A DNA stretch of 64,000 nucleotides from Laccaria trichodermophora. Lineage: Eukaryota; Basidiomycota; Agaricomycetes; Agaricales; Hydnangiaceae. How positions within the stretch are numbered: the first letter of the stretch is position 1; every line of letters begins with the position of its first letter. The position numbers and the translations under genes were made by a program. Under the pieces are notes generated by a model, which saw only the letters and a program-made list of their open reading frames with translations, did not search any database and was not told the origin of the DNA. Where the stretch lies: contig JACTVC010000032.1 of assembly GCA_018417955.1 (NCBI GenBank), forward strand, positions 434,001 through 498,000, written 5' to 3'. Shown here in pieces: positions 1 through 13,552 of the stretch.

Positions 1-132
1 CTTAGGGCTTTCTACTATCAAACTCAACAGTGACATGAGTAGCAGCACATCGTTGAGTAAGTCATCTACCCTTTTTTCATTCAAAGAATCAGACTGATAA
101 TTCCGAAAATAGGTAAAGAGCCTCTTTTGCAG

Positions 133-907
133 AGCAAACGTTCTTCCTCAGGCTCAGAATACAGCACAACCGTTATCCGCCACCCATCCCATCCCACCTC
201 ATCCGCACCTCCGCTTTCATCTATCCTTACCATCCGACCTTCCCCTGATCCGAATGACGATTCACGTCCAGTCCTCCCCGCAACGCCTCCCTCTGCCTCG
301 CCATCTCCAGGAGCGTCTTTCAACGGTTCAGCACTACGTCACGAGGATTCCGACCCACTCGACACCGAGTCCCTCCTGTCAATCGCCTCCTTGGACTCCT
401 ACCGCACAGCCGCCTCTTCGTCGTCTTACATCTCCAGCACATTCGCAACGGAGGGCGGATCCACCATCCGCTCCCTGCAAGGGAACTACGTCATGCCAAT
501 GGTGCACCGATTCACGTTGTTGAAGCCAGGAGCCAAGCCCAAACGCAGTAGCGGCGCAGTCTCTTCTGCAGAGGTCACCTCTGGATGGAACCCTTTGGAG
601 ATATTTTTTTCGAGCGGGTCCCTTGTATCTAAATGTGATTTGTGCGCGAAAAGGTTTGGGTGGAAGCCCATGTTGGAATGCGATGATTGTGGTTTAAGGT
701 TTGAGCTTACCGTGTTGGAACAACTGTGATGTACATACTAATTACATTCACAGGACTCACGTCAAGTGTGGCGAAGTAGCCCCGCGCGATTGTGGTACCC
801 GACCACCTCGTCAAGGTTCTCCACTCAGTGCCATCTCACCCCTCTCCAGGGTCAAGCAGAACGCAGCCAACGCAAGCGAGGGTGCTAAATCCAAGTCATC
901 AAGATAA
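133..907 (+). CDS. C1-domain (phorbol ester/diacylglycerol-type zinc finger) protein, 5' part unresolved
   Basis: The C-terminal half carries a complete C1 zinc-binding pattern. A His follows GNYVMPMV, then come CDLC, an 11-residue spacer, CDDC, x4, H, x2, C, x7, C (THVKC...RDCG). The last cysteines are joined by an intron at about 699-752 (GTTTGA...CACAG) that restores the spacing exactly. The stop is at 905-907. The N-terminal ~130 residues are Ser/Pro/Thr-rich and look disordered. C1 domains bind diacylglycerol or act as protein-binding modules, so a membrane or Rho-type signalling role is possible but inferred. A splice acceptor (TTTTGCAG) precedes base 133. The first exon lies upstream, perhaps at the ATG at 35, but that phase does not join cleanly, so the start is open. 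Confidence 0.62.
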
Positions 908-1192
908 ATCAACCTGACGAATACCGTTATGAATTCACGATCAATACCACCAAATCAGCTGTGCACTTAATAAGTTTTTTTCCCTTCAGATCGTCTTACC
1001 GATACCTTGCGATGTAAATTATTAATTCCCATGGACGATGGCAGCGTAGAGAGACGACGTAATGAGGCTCCATGGCATTCAGCTTATACACCATCATTTG
1101 ATACCAGCACGAATGACTTCGAGTGCCGTAAGTTTCCCGATTTTGACCGCATTACCAGATGCTTCACTCGTACTTTCATGCGATGTTTTTTG

Positions 1193-3105
1193 TTACTTTG
1201 TCCTCAACCCTCTAATCTCTGACCCCAATTCCAGGGCTCGTTTACCTTCCAACCATAGCATAGCCTCTGTATCAAATCCAAGTTACTCCAACTGAAAAGC
1301 CTTTGCGAAATGACAAAACAAACCTTTGTATGTTTTTGGGACCACTTGACGAGGTAGAGAAGTGGTAATCTCCTCAGGATCCTGGCACCACGTAAATCTG
1401 AAATCATTCGTTGTCTGTTCTGACCCTGTTTTGACGTCGACTACATTGGCCTTGACACCGACGTGCTACGGAGAGCGTTAATAGAAATAAAATGGTTATT
1501 GTTGTATAAAAATTCGCTCACGACGATGACAGGATGCTCTGGCGTGGATGCTGTGTGTAGGATGCAAGACCTGAGGCGCAATATGCCGCCAATGGGAACG
1601 GGGCGAGCGAAGGATATCCCGTCGAGCGACAGAAATCGTACATGTCCACGGGTGAACATACTTGCGTTGGTGAAGCCAAGCTGGTGGCGTGTCAATAAGC
1701 AAGCATATTCAAACGGGCGAAATGAACGAGATACCTCATACGCCAGTCTCATCAAATAACCACCGAACACTTTCTGATGAACGCTAGATGATGAGAGTGA
1801 GAAGGTATGCTTCAGGAACGGGAAAAATGTCTCAGCACCCACTTTCGTTCCTGGGGAAACATCAACATACACTTTTCTATGGTAGTATCGCCCATCCATA
1901 CCCTCTCCTTGTTTTCGACATCAGTCCCATCTTCCTCCCGACCATGCTCAAGGTAAAAGGAATGTAGATCCGCCGCTTCCGAAGAGCTCGGCGGTACACG
2001 CGACAGGGAACGCAACGCATTTGACTGGCGGTTTTTTTTCATATGTTCGCCTAGTGAGTACAGAGCGCGTTCCTCGGGGGTTGAGATTATGAGTGGATTA
2101 ACTTTGCTGGCGCGATGGGTTGTAGCGTTCCTGCATACCATCGAGAACCGACCTATGAACCACCCGCCGATATCAGACTGAGGTTGTTGATGTAACTCGA
2201 CTGTGATGTATACCTATCATGACAGTCTCCTCGGGAATATCGTTGCCGATAGATTCCATTTTTACAGAAACTTCCATTGAGCTAGTTCCAGTATATATAA
2301 CTTGTCCACTTATCCTCAAGTCGCGGGCTGGGTTCAGAGGTGAAAGCATATCCAGTCTAAATAATGTGATAAAAGGGGAGCACGAAGGCTAACAGAAAAT
2401 GATCTCACCTGTCTACAGAAGCTGTCACAATGTAAAAGCCACGATCCTGTATACGACCGAGAGCACGGACGCTGGGACCTAACATGTGCTTATACGCGAT
2501 AGATCCTGCCAGAGAGTCGAGATTCTCCATTAACCTATATGCTTCATTTCGCCGTGTACGTGGAAAGTTAAGCGCGGGAATACACACTTTCCGGTTCGAA
2601 TGCCACCAGATGCATTGGTGTACTGTTCCAAGATTTCGGATGAGGAGCCGAACGGAAGAACAAGCTCGGAGTAGGAGTCGTGCATGTTTCTTGGGGTAAG
2701 GGAATCCTCAGAAAAGGCTGGTGGGGTAGACCCACTATCCGACGGCGCGCTTTCCAGCGCCGTTTGCTTGAGAAGTGCTTCGGACCACAAGATTGGTGTC
2801 CTCATTGGCATGACACTGTTCGCATGGGCGTCGAACAGCTGATGGGTGAGGCAATTGGCCAGCACTCACTTGTGGTAAACTGGGTCAGATCTCTGGCCTG
2901 TATAAAGACGAATGTGTTCATTGTAAACGCGAAACGCAGCAATGCGAGACTCACGAACCACCTTTAAAAGACGGTCCATGGAGGCAACATCTTTGTTTTC
3001 CTCTGCGACAGAGGCAGAGACAGCAGTGCCTCGCAAGACCGCTGATTGGTGTAGAAAATGTGCCGTGCGCACGAGCCTAGAGACGCGTTGAGGTATTCCG
3101 GGCAT
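1193..3105 (-). CDS. Mitochondrial-type acyl-CoA thioesterase, ACOT9-like (double hotdog)
   Basis: Spliced minus-strand exons read as an ACOT9-family acyl-CoA thioester hydrolase, which cleaves acyl-CoA to fatty acid and CoA. Landmarks in order are an Arg-rich start (MPGIPQRVSRLVRTAHF) compatible with a mitochondrial presequence, a stretch with PRNMHDSYSELVLPFGSS, YTNASGGIRTGK, then LMENLDSLAGSIAYKH (first hotdog). These are followed by SPLNPARDLRISGQVIY, a linker around HMKKNRQSNAL, and the second hotdog with HQKVFGGYLMRLAYE and FARPVPIGGILRL. The tail exons give VDVKTGSEQTTNDF, PRQVVPKTYK and EAMLWLEGKRALELG, ending at 1193-1195. At least seven short introns are needed. No frame break is seen. 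The presequence is short, so the mitochondrial location is inferred from the family. Confidence 0.85.
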
Positions 3106-3954
3106 CGAGTCAAAGGTGGAGAGAGCAATTGTCGCAATTTCATGGCAAGGTCGCCGGCTCCAAAGGCTCGGCCCGGGTTTCGGAAAACAATGCTAGGCGC
3201 CTCGTTGATGTCATTCCCCTGAAAAGTTCAAGCTTTTATAGAGCCAGAGGTTGTTCTAAGCTTGTTTTCATCGTTGACGTTGATATCCTGAGCATCTAGC
3301 GACTACGAGGTCCAGCAAGCTGATTTGCTCTCATCATGAGGAAGTGTATCAGACAGAACAAATGAAAAGCTACTTGGAAGCTACAAAAGAATTTACTGCT
3401 AGAATTCGCGAAAGAGGTACGCTATTAGTCTGCGGTGCTGCCAACTCATCATCGCTCCTCGTCATCGCGTCGCTCGTATAAGGACAACCCTGTCTTTAAG
3501 CCGATTCACAAGAAGCAGGAGGAAGCAGGCTATACATACCAAACAGGTCCGAGATCAACGGCCACTGCCCCCGCTTCCTCAATCCATATCTAAAACACTA
3601 GGCGCTGCAAAGGCGCTGGAATACACTCACGCCCTACTCGCCATCGGCCTCCTCCAAATGTGAGTTGAAAATCCTTCGTGTCAACTTCTCTCTCCTTCGT
3701 GCCTCTCGAGTCTATCTCAGTTCCTCGAAACCCCTGGTTACTTTAGTAACTGGTCAAGTCCATTGGACTTCCCATTTGCTGTAGAGCCAATGTAGAGAAT
3801 CAATCCAACCAAGGAGTTTCGGCGCCAACGAGAGATGACTGCAAAAATCGGGTCTTGTGACTGCAATGATTGTAGTTGTTGATGCATGATGATCCGGACG
3901 TCATTTATATTTGCATCACCCCGTGTACTTTCTTATTCTCATACCACCTTCCTC
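3106..3954 (+). other. Gap with a possible small unidentified gene (about 3365-3830)
   Basis: A start at 3365 (MKSYLEATKEFTARIRERG) could be spliced through a 53-base intron (GTATAAG to GAAGCAG) into a frame reading IHTKQVRDQRPLPPLPQS and LGAAKALEYTHALLAIGLLQ, with one more possible intron after it. The product would be near 100 residues. No family is recognised and other splice choices are equally possible. The rest of the gap holds only the divergent promoters of the thioesterase and NAA30 genes. Confidence 0.2.
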
Positions 3955-4845
3955 ATGGCTCAAGTCATGTATCGTCAGTATGTCGGGGAGTCTGATCTTC
4001 CCCAGATTATGGCCCTCGTTCAGAATGAGCTTAGCGAGCCCTATGTCATCTACACTTTTCGCTACTTTCTCCATCAGTGGTCAGTGCGCCGTGGTCGTGT
4101 GACTCATTCACATCGTAGCTAACACGCATTTGCGCCCTTTTGCAGGCCCCATCTGTCTTTCTTGGTGAGTATCCCATCTTCGCCACAGTGCACTTGTCTC
4201 ATATTGTTATCAGGCGTACCCCAGCGACCCAATGAGTTCAGACCCAATAGGCGTCATCGTATGCAAGCAGAGCATGCATAAGGATCTCACGAACAGGGGA
4301 TATATCGCTATGCTTAGCGTTGACAAGGGTTGGCGAAAACGTGGTATAGGTTCGTCACCCCCTCGCCCCTCTTTTCACCCCTCACAGAATATCTTAGATT
4401 ATGGGGAAACCACCTCTGGTGCGGACTCTCTTTTTTCCCCCCTTTTCCCTTTTAGCTAGTGCACTCGTTCGAAACTCCATTGAAGCGATGAAATCTGATG
4501 GCGTGGAAGAGGTCAGTTCTCCATCACGGGCCCGTATTCGGTTCCACGCTGACTCTTTTGATGCAGATCGTTCTCGAAACCGAGTTCGACAATTACGCGG
4601 CGCTCTCCCTATACGAATCCCTCGGCTTTATCCGTGAGAAAAGGCTTTTCCGATTCTATCTCAACGGCAAGGACGCTTTTCGGTTGATTCTCGCTGTACC
4701 TCCTTCCTCAGACACTGACGAATCCGACTCGACGAGCTCCCCCTCCTCTAGCGGCCGAACCCGATACCGGCATCGCCCTTATCGTGCAATCCGCGTGTCA
4801 GCCTATTCGGACGAAGAAGATGAAGATGACGTGTCTTCTCGATAG
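3955..4845 (+). CDS. NAA30: NatC N-terminal acetyltransferase catalytic subunit (Naa30/Mak3)
   Basis: The spliced product begins [19 protein letters not shown] and follows the Naa30/Mak3 pattern throughout. It has the substrate-loop segment [18 protein letters not shown], then [23 protein letters not shown] (the acetyl-CoA pyrophosphate-binding R/Q-x-x-G-x-G/A type loop) and [18 protein letters not shown], typical of GNAT C-termini. Naa30 acetylates the start methionine of proteins beginning Met-Leu/Ile/Phe/Trp, with Naa35 and Naa38 as partners on the ribosome. Four short introns interrupt the frame (for example GTCAGT...TGCAG near 4080-4145). The C-terminus adds a Ser- and Asp/Glu-rich tail ([15 protein letters not shown]) beyond the catalytic fold. 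The start at 3955 is the first ATG in frame with the conserved N-terminus. Confidence 0.92.
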
Positions 4846-5239
4846 TTGATACAGATAATCTCTTTCCTAATCTTGCTGCCTAAGCCGTGTTGAATTGTGT
4901 ATATTTTAGTGTTACTTCCACTTCCTTCGCATTCCTGATATCCCAGCGACCTACTTTACCTGTTTTGTTGTAATGTTATGTGATTGTAAATTAGCATCCC
5001 TCCACGTCGATCAGAATGCATCTCTCTCCCTTAGCCAGATTATCAAATCTGTGTGGATTGAGGCTATGAACACGACACTGATATAAATAATACCGGTCGT
5101 GGCAGTCCTTCGCTGGATGTATGGTTCACGGCTCAGCGGTTGGTACTTGAGGGATTATATTATTTAAATAAGGCGGCTCTGACTCTGCTACTTTGTGCTC
5201 AAGATTTTAAAGTGCCAACTCCCCGGGAATATAAAGTAA
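4846..5239. other. Convergent 3' intergenic stretch
   Basis: This holds the 3' flanks of NAA30 and the BiP gene. It is T-rich after the NAA30 stop, and no further ORF or repeat was recognised. Confidence 0.6.
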
Positions 5240-7806
<2,567 letters not shown>

Positions 7807-8024
7807 GATGGTAGTCGGGGAAAGAGATGTTGTACAGACTAAATTTTGAGATGGGCTTTTCTATTTATTCGATTTCGATCTGACGTGTCAGTAGACGTGG
7901 CTGTGTGTCACGTGAGTCTTCAAACATTTTACGATTCTTGTGATCATCGACTACCAACTAGCGACTACAACGACCGGGCAACGACTGCAGCGCTAAATTA
8001 CTGCCCGCTTGGGTAACACACCAG

Positions 8025-9522
8025 TCATGGACTAGAAAGATTCAAACCATACACGCGATTCGAATTGTGGAAGAGCGCGTTCTGCACAATTGTCACCGCT
8101 TCAGCCTCGCTCAGCTCCTCGTCATCAATCATTGTCTTGAGAACCTATATACGTCCATCGATATAAGTTCTATGATTCTCTCGAAGGCCGTCTTACCTCG
8201 TACATTCCTTGGCGCGCTTGATACGACCCAAGATAGAACGACTCGGGCCACCAATGCCCATCACCTGCATAACAAGTAAGTTCTCGAACATAAACCAGCT
8301 GGAAACGAGGGCCCATACTCGACCACATAATTTTATTTGTGGGGCTTAGTTCGAGAACTTGCTGAATAATTGACCGCTGACCTGGACCAGACACAAGGGG
8401 AAAGACCTTTAGGGTTGGGTCAAGCTGGTAGAGGTGTGGCCAAAAATGAAATGCATACCTCGCTAAAGTCAAGGTATACGTTGGAATACACGGCCGTCAA
8501 GTATCCCGCTTCTCGAGTGTAGGGATAGGACGAATGCAAGAGAACGAATTTACTCTTTGGGTACGCTTTGATTAACGGCTGCATTTCCGCTGGCGAAGAG
8601 AGCGATAAAGTAATGTCGTTGTCTCCCAGTCCAGTGTGAAATTGTACTGATTCAATGATAAAACGTTTTCTACAGCTTCAGGGACAATTGATACGACCTA
8701 CCAGGTATATCATGATCACTGGCCACTTCCACCGCGATTCGGACAACCAGATCATTGAGAGCCTTGTACGCCAATCGAAGTCGCCCTTCTTCCTTGTACG
8801 TCTTGAACAGTTCGACCAACGAAGACTCGAGGCTACCTGTGCAGCTGACGATCGCGACGTTTAACCCTGTACGATAGCAAACAATTGACTTGAATCCAAC
8901 TACATTTGAATTTCCTGCGCTCTCTTTCAGGCGTTTTGTCAAAGACACGGTAAAGGCTTCCAAGGCAGCCTTCGTGCTGAGGTTTAATTGGAAGATGTCT
9001 TTGAGGATTCCCTTCACGCCAGCGGAGTCAGAATAGCGTTTTCTCAAATAATCTCAACAAACCTACTTCAGCCACTACCTCCACTCTCACGATCCGTCTC
9101 GTTGGACTATTGGTGAACTGATCGTGCCATGTATAATCCTCAGCGAACTCATCAGAACCACCCAGCCCATCATCGATCAAAATGCACTGAATCCTCGCCG
9201 GCTCAAAACACATCTTACACAATTCCACATAGTTGAACGACGCTCTGGCCAGTTTCAAGTCATCCCAAGAAGCTCGTTCATCCAAATTATATAGGCGCCT
9301 GATTTGAGCGGTCGCGCGTTTAGATGCAACCGTATGGATGGCATCCTGAATCAAGGCATCGCCTTGAGCCTCAGATACCAGTCCCTCGAACGGAAATCTG
9401 TCTCGGTGCTCTTCACGCAAAAGTGGGTGAGCGTGGCTGTCAATAGCGGGGTATGAGAAGGCTGCTTCGTAGAGCTTGGGGTAGTGGCACTCGAGATCTT
9501 GTCGCATTTTGGAAGCGCCCAT
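8025..9522 (-). CDS. FluG N-terminal-like metal-dependent amidohydrolase
   Basis: The spliced frame begins MGASKMRQDLECHYPKLYEA. It contains an HxH metal motif (AIDSHAHPLL, about residues 26-34), SWDDLKLARASFNYVELC, QCILIDDGLGGSD, a trio of strand-end motifs (VQFHTGLGDND; KFVLLHSSYPYTREAGYL; IMWSSDGHWWPESFYLG), and the family C-terminus NALFHNSNRVYGL near 8040-8090. This is the amidohydrolase half of fungal FluG-type proteins without a glutamine-synthetase half. Related Agaricomycete genes exist as stand-alone hydrolases. The substrate is unknown. About five introns are required. It is divergently transcribed from the BOLA2 gene with only 94 bases between start codons, so a shared promoter is likely. 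Confidence 0.8.
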
Positions 9523-9616
9523 TGTCGGCTGAAGCGGAGCCCGATGATAACCGATTCGTCCAACTTTATCTTATCAGATCACTTTCCAACATTCCTTTCT
9601 TTCCTCCTACTTCGAC
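9523..9616. promoter_or_regulatory. Short bidirectional promoter between amidohydrolase and BOL2 genes
   Basis: Only 94 bases separate two divergent start codons. The stretch is pyrimidine-rich toward the BOL2 start (CTTTCTTTCCTCC), a common fungal promoter feature. Bidirectional use is inferred from spacing alone. Confidence 0.45.
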
Positions 9617-10046
9617 ATGCCGATAGATTTGAAAATTCTCGACGAAGCCATTCGAGTGGCCCTTCCCGTCTCCCATCTCGATATAGAGGATCAATCGAAT
9701 GGCTGTGGCGATTCCTACGCCATTGTCATTGTCAGCGAGGTAGGGTCATTTTCCTCCCCGCTATTTTCCCATGCTGAATGGTCATTAAGGCGTTTAACGG
9801 AAAATCTACGCTTGCGCGTCATCGTATGGGTGAGAGGCGAGCTCGGTTTTTGGTGCAGCTTCGACGACTATTCCCCCACAGTGAATGAGCTGCTGAAGGA
9901 TCAGATTGCGCAGATGCATGCGTTTTCACAGGTGATTGTTCGACCGAATACGTGCGGTCCCATGTGAGATGAACCCGTCACCACAGAAAACGTACACTCC
10001 CAAGCAGTATGAGGAGTTGAAGGTTAAAGATCCTTCGAATGTTTAG
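9617..10046 (+). CDS. BOL2: BolA-like protein, BOLA2/Fra2 type
   Basis: Four exons encode about 90 residues: MPIDLKILDEAIRVALPV..., NGCGDSYAIVIVSE, FNGKSTLARHRMVNELLKD, QIAQMHAFSQKTYTPKQYEE. This is the cytosolic BolA2/Fra2 pattern, with an invariant His in AQMHAFS and the FxGKxxLxRHRxVN core. With monothiol glutaredoxin Grx3/4 this protein binds a [2Fe-2S] cluster and relays iron status. Introns lie at about 9740-9788, 9826-9879 and 9931-9987. The length matches the family and no irregularity is seen. Confidence 0.93.
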
Positions 10047-10337
10047 TAGCTTTGCGCTTGTTTGGTCCTCCCTCCTTCGTTGATAAATCGAAGGGGACTC
10101 GATAAAAGTTTCCAACAAGGTGTAAGATTATTGTGCGAGCCGAAATATGCCGAAATCGAAATTTTGTTCAAGTTCCGCATCTCTACTCTTGCTAAACTCC
10201 CGACATAGATAGAGAATACGGGGGAACGCGGCAAGAACTCTGAAGCGTTGATCAAAAATAGAGAAGTGACCAATCCTGGTTTGAAACAACTTTGACCAAC
10301 GAGCTCATCAAAAGCTATCTGCTCATTGTCAGTCGTC
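10047..10337. other. Intergenic stretch between BOL2 and the ARMT1-like gene
   Basis: This is the 3' flank of BOL2 and the promoter of the next gene, which runs in the same direction. No further signal was recognised. Confidence 0.5.
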
Positions 10338-12628
10338 ATGACTTTCAAGTCCTCTTATCCACCCTACGACCCCACCGATAAAGCAGGGTTAGAAAGTCAT
10401 GGATCTTGTGACTTTGCGACTTGAACTAACATGACGATGTGACAGATTCTCGTGCGTTGCGTTCCCGCTGAACCTGGCCAACTCAAGGAACTAAAGAATT
10501 GCTTAACGCCAGTTACGAGACCGTGGTCAGGCGTTGGCCTATAATCATCACTGGCGTAATCGATGATGTTCACCAAGCATGCCATCTTCTCTCGCTCGAA
10601 GGCCAGAAAGTTAGTGGGGAACTAAAGGCGTCGGACTCGTCTACAAAGTCAGACGAGGGTAAGAAGATCATCGCAAAAATCAGCAAGTTAAAGTATCAGA
10701 TGGGGAGGGATCACCCTCTAGAGTGAGTCGAATGTGTACCCCTGCGTTTGTTTGAGGTGCTGTTCATGCTTCCACAGCCCTATCCCCGACGACGGCGGAC
10801 CGCATATTACCACCTATAACGATGAGTTAATGGCGTTGAAAAAGGACAAGAAGAACACCTGGTTTACGGCTCCGTGGCTTTTTGCAGAGTACGTCAAGCA
10901 AATGCCGGGGTCGCGATACTTTAGCAACAGTTCGCATCATTTTTAGGTGTTATTTGTTAGTGAATTGCTGGCCAAGTTGTTGCTGGTTTGCCGAAGCTAA
11001 TTTTGCACCAGATATCGCCTTATACGTTCTTTTTTCGCTCAAACCGATCACTGGGGCTTTTATGACCCTTTCAAAAAACAAAAGGTCAAGACTTTCCAAC
11101 AATCTGGGGCATCCATCCTTCGTGCGTCAAGTTTTGCTTTCATTGGTGATTCTGACCCCTCTCCAGAAATTGCAAGCTCTGTCTACGAATTGGACGCCGT
11201 TAAGGACGAGTTGAAGTCAGATCCCCAGAAGCTCGAGGTGCTCTTTACGGAAATGATGCAAATGTGCCTATGGTAGGGCATCAACTACCATCTTTTATCA
11301 TTAACTGATGAATATATAGGGGGAATGCAACCGTGAGTCAAAATGTTGCTAAAAATTCAAAATCGGGCTCTAACGTCCTATGCGCACAGGACTTGTCCTT
11401 GTTAACCCACATTTCTCAGGACGACATCAAACACTTACAATCTGTAGGCAAAGATGCTCAAGCCGCAAGAAAACAATTCATCCTGAAAGACGATCAAGCT
11501 GAAGTTTGGAAGCACGTACAATCTCTGCGTGATGCTCGCGTCGATTTTGTCCTTGACAATGGTGAGATGATCATCGTTCATTTTCCTGTCACAATTAATC
11601 AAAGTCTATCTCCAGCTGGCTTCGAGGTTGTTTGCCTTTTCATCCAGTCCATTCACTGCTAATATTGAGTAGCTATTCACTGACCTAGTATTTGCCGATT
11701 TTCTCGTGACCTATACTCCGAATGTTTCACGAGTGTGTTTCCAGTACGGTCCCGACATTTTGTATCCCGCAACAAAGTTGCTAACGAAACATCAGCCCAA
11801 AACTTATTCCTTGGTTCGTTTCCGATGTAACGCCTCACGATTTTGTGCAAACCTTTGCGTTCCTTTCGGACGGACCCTTTGCTCACCTGGAATCCACTGA
11901 TCTTGCTTCTCCCGCGCACCTGAAGCATATGGTGTCACGATGGCAGAAGTACCTTGACCAAGGTATTTTCTCCCTTTCGGTCCCGGTTGATACGCCTCTA
12001 GGAGGCTCGACGGATTCTACAATGGCCGAATTCTGGTCCACGCCACATCCTTATTGGAATATGAGGGACTTGGATTCTGGGCTCCATGAAGAACTCGTGG
12101 GGAGTGGACTGGTCATCTTCAAGGCGAGTTACCCCTCACCTTCACGAGAACCCATATTGATAAATTTATAGGGTGATTTGAAGTACGTGTTCCATCTTTC
12201 GCCAATCTTGGGAGGGCTAACAGCGAATTGGGCCTAAAAGTTATCGCAAGTAAGCTACCAGTCACTGCTACGTGTTCGCTTGATTCCTCGACTACCACTG
12301 ACTATGGTTAGGTTGACAGGGGATGTTGCGTGGCCTGCATGGACCTCTTTCGAATCAGCGCTAGGTGTGACTAATTAACGCTCTCATACACATCTTTCTT
12401 ACCCTTCCCAGGCCCCCTCGCAGGTTCATTCCCATTGTTGAGTCTGAGGACCAATAAGGCGGATGTTGTTGTCGGGGTAGACGAAAACACCGTCAAACGT
12501 CTCGAGAACAGCGGGGAAAAGTGGCGTGTCGATGGAAGGTAAATATGATTTCACCATGCAATTCGTCTGCTCATCAAAATTCCATCGCATATAGATATGC
12601 CCTCATCTCATATCTTCCATCAAAGTGA
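10338..12628 (+). CDS. ARMT1-like damage-control phosphatase (DUF89)
   Basis: The spliced product (about 470 residues) starts MTFKSSYPPYDPTDKAGFSYETVVRRWP and matches eukaryotic ARMT1/DUF89 proteins. Landmarks are WFTAPWLFAECYLYRYL, WGFYDPFKKQK, MCLWGNATDLSLL, then DFVLDNAGFELFTDLVFADF, whose D-N-x-G-x-E is the metal-binding catalytic motif. These are followed by PKLIPWFVSDVTPHDF, STPHPYWNM, LVIFKGDLNYRKLTGD and VVGVDE near the end. The family dephosphorylates abnormal or surplus sugar phosphates such as fructose-1-phosphate. The methyltransferase role once proposed is disputed. About nine introns occur. The stop at 12626-12628 is 13 bases before a MITE, so the 3' UTR or polyadenylation signal probably lies inside that element. 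Confidence 0.88.
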
Positions 12629-12641
12629 AGCTCGAGCTTTA

Positions 12642-13301
12642 CTATGTTTGTTCAGGTGTTTGAAACCCATCAGGTGTTTGAAACTGTGGATTATTTTACC
12701 TTCCACTTGCCTTGAGGCCTTGGAATTTTCACAGAAGGTGTATTTATGTATTACATTTATTGTCTCAAAATTTTAGAACAAGAGTCAAAGATTTGTGGTC
12801 TGGGGACATGGATTTGTGGTTTTCATTACACCAGACAAACAAAAGTATGGAATGTTTACTCAGATCCCTCCAGATCGGCTTGACTGTTTATTCTAAAACT
12901 TTCCAATTGCATTTGAATGGCATACTTAAGTTCAAATAGAAAAATTTAGATAGCGAGGTGAAGTTGTCGTTGCAGGAAGGGCAAAAGACCAAATTCCGCT
13001 GTGAAACAGCTCGAAAAACGTGACATTTGCGTGACATTCGCACATCATCGATGCATCATCCATCAGCCAAATTCGTTGTTACCTTGTGTGACACGAGTTT
13101 CAATCTCCTGATATATCTGAACCCTGAGCACCGGTACGCCTCCGACAGCGAACATAACACATTTATACCAAAAAAAAGTAGGAACTCTTATAGAAAAGAA
13201 AAAAGATTATTAGCTTGTAAAAAAATCCAAAGAATTTGATGAGGTGGTGAGTCAGAAATCGCGAAGTGCTGAAAAAGTTTCAAACACCTGAACAAACATA
13301 G
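12642..13301. mobile_element. TA-flanked MITE with 25-base terminal inverted repeats
   Basis: The ends are perfect inverted repeats beginning CTATGTTTGTTCAGG and ending CCTGAACAAACATAG. The unit is flanked by TA on both sides (12640-12641, 13302-13303), the Tc1/mariner target duplication. It has no transposase ORF. The subterminal motif CAGGTGTTTGAAAC is repeated once more just inside the left end. The first ~210 internal bases recur at 32847-33059. It sits in the 3' flank of the ARMT1-like gene. Confidence 0.85.
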
Positions 13302-13552
13302 TATGTAGGAAATGATACTAGACCGTCAGGTGGCGTTGATTATCGAGTAAGCTAAAATAATGCAATCTCCTTGCCTTACCGTTACGCACACTCTTCCACT
13401 GCAAGGTGATCTCTACGTATTACCCGGCAGCGAAATGCGTAAGAGCCTCTCCACCATGGGGATTAGCAGGTCTGGGTTTTACTACTTATTTAACTGATTT
13501 TGGAATTTTAAGCTTTCTCTACTGCCACGTCAAGGCGTCCCTGTAAACGACG
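13302..13552. promoter_or_regulatory. Upstream region of the amine oxidase gene
   Basis: About 250 bases lie between the MITE and the oxidase start. No TATA box or other defined site stands out. Confidence 0.35.
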
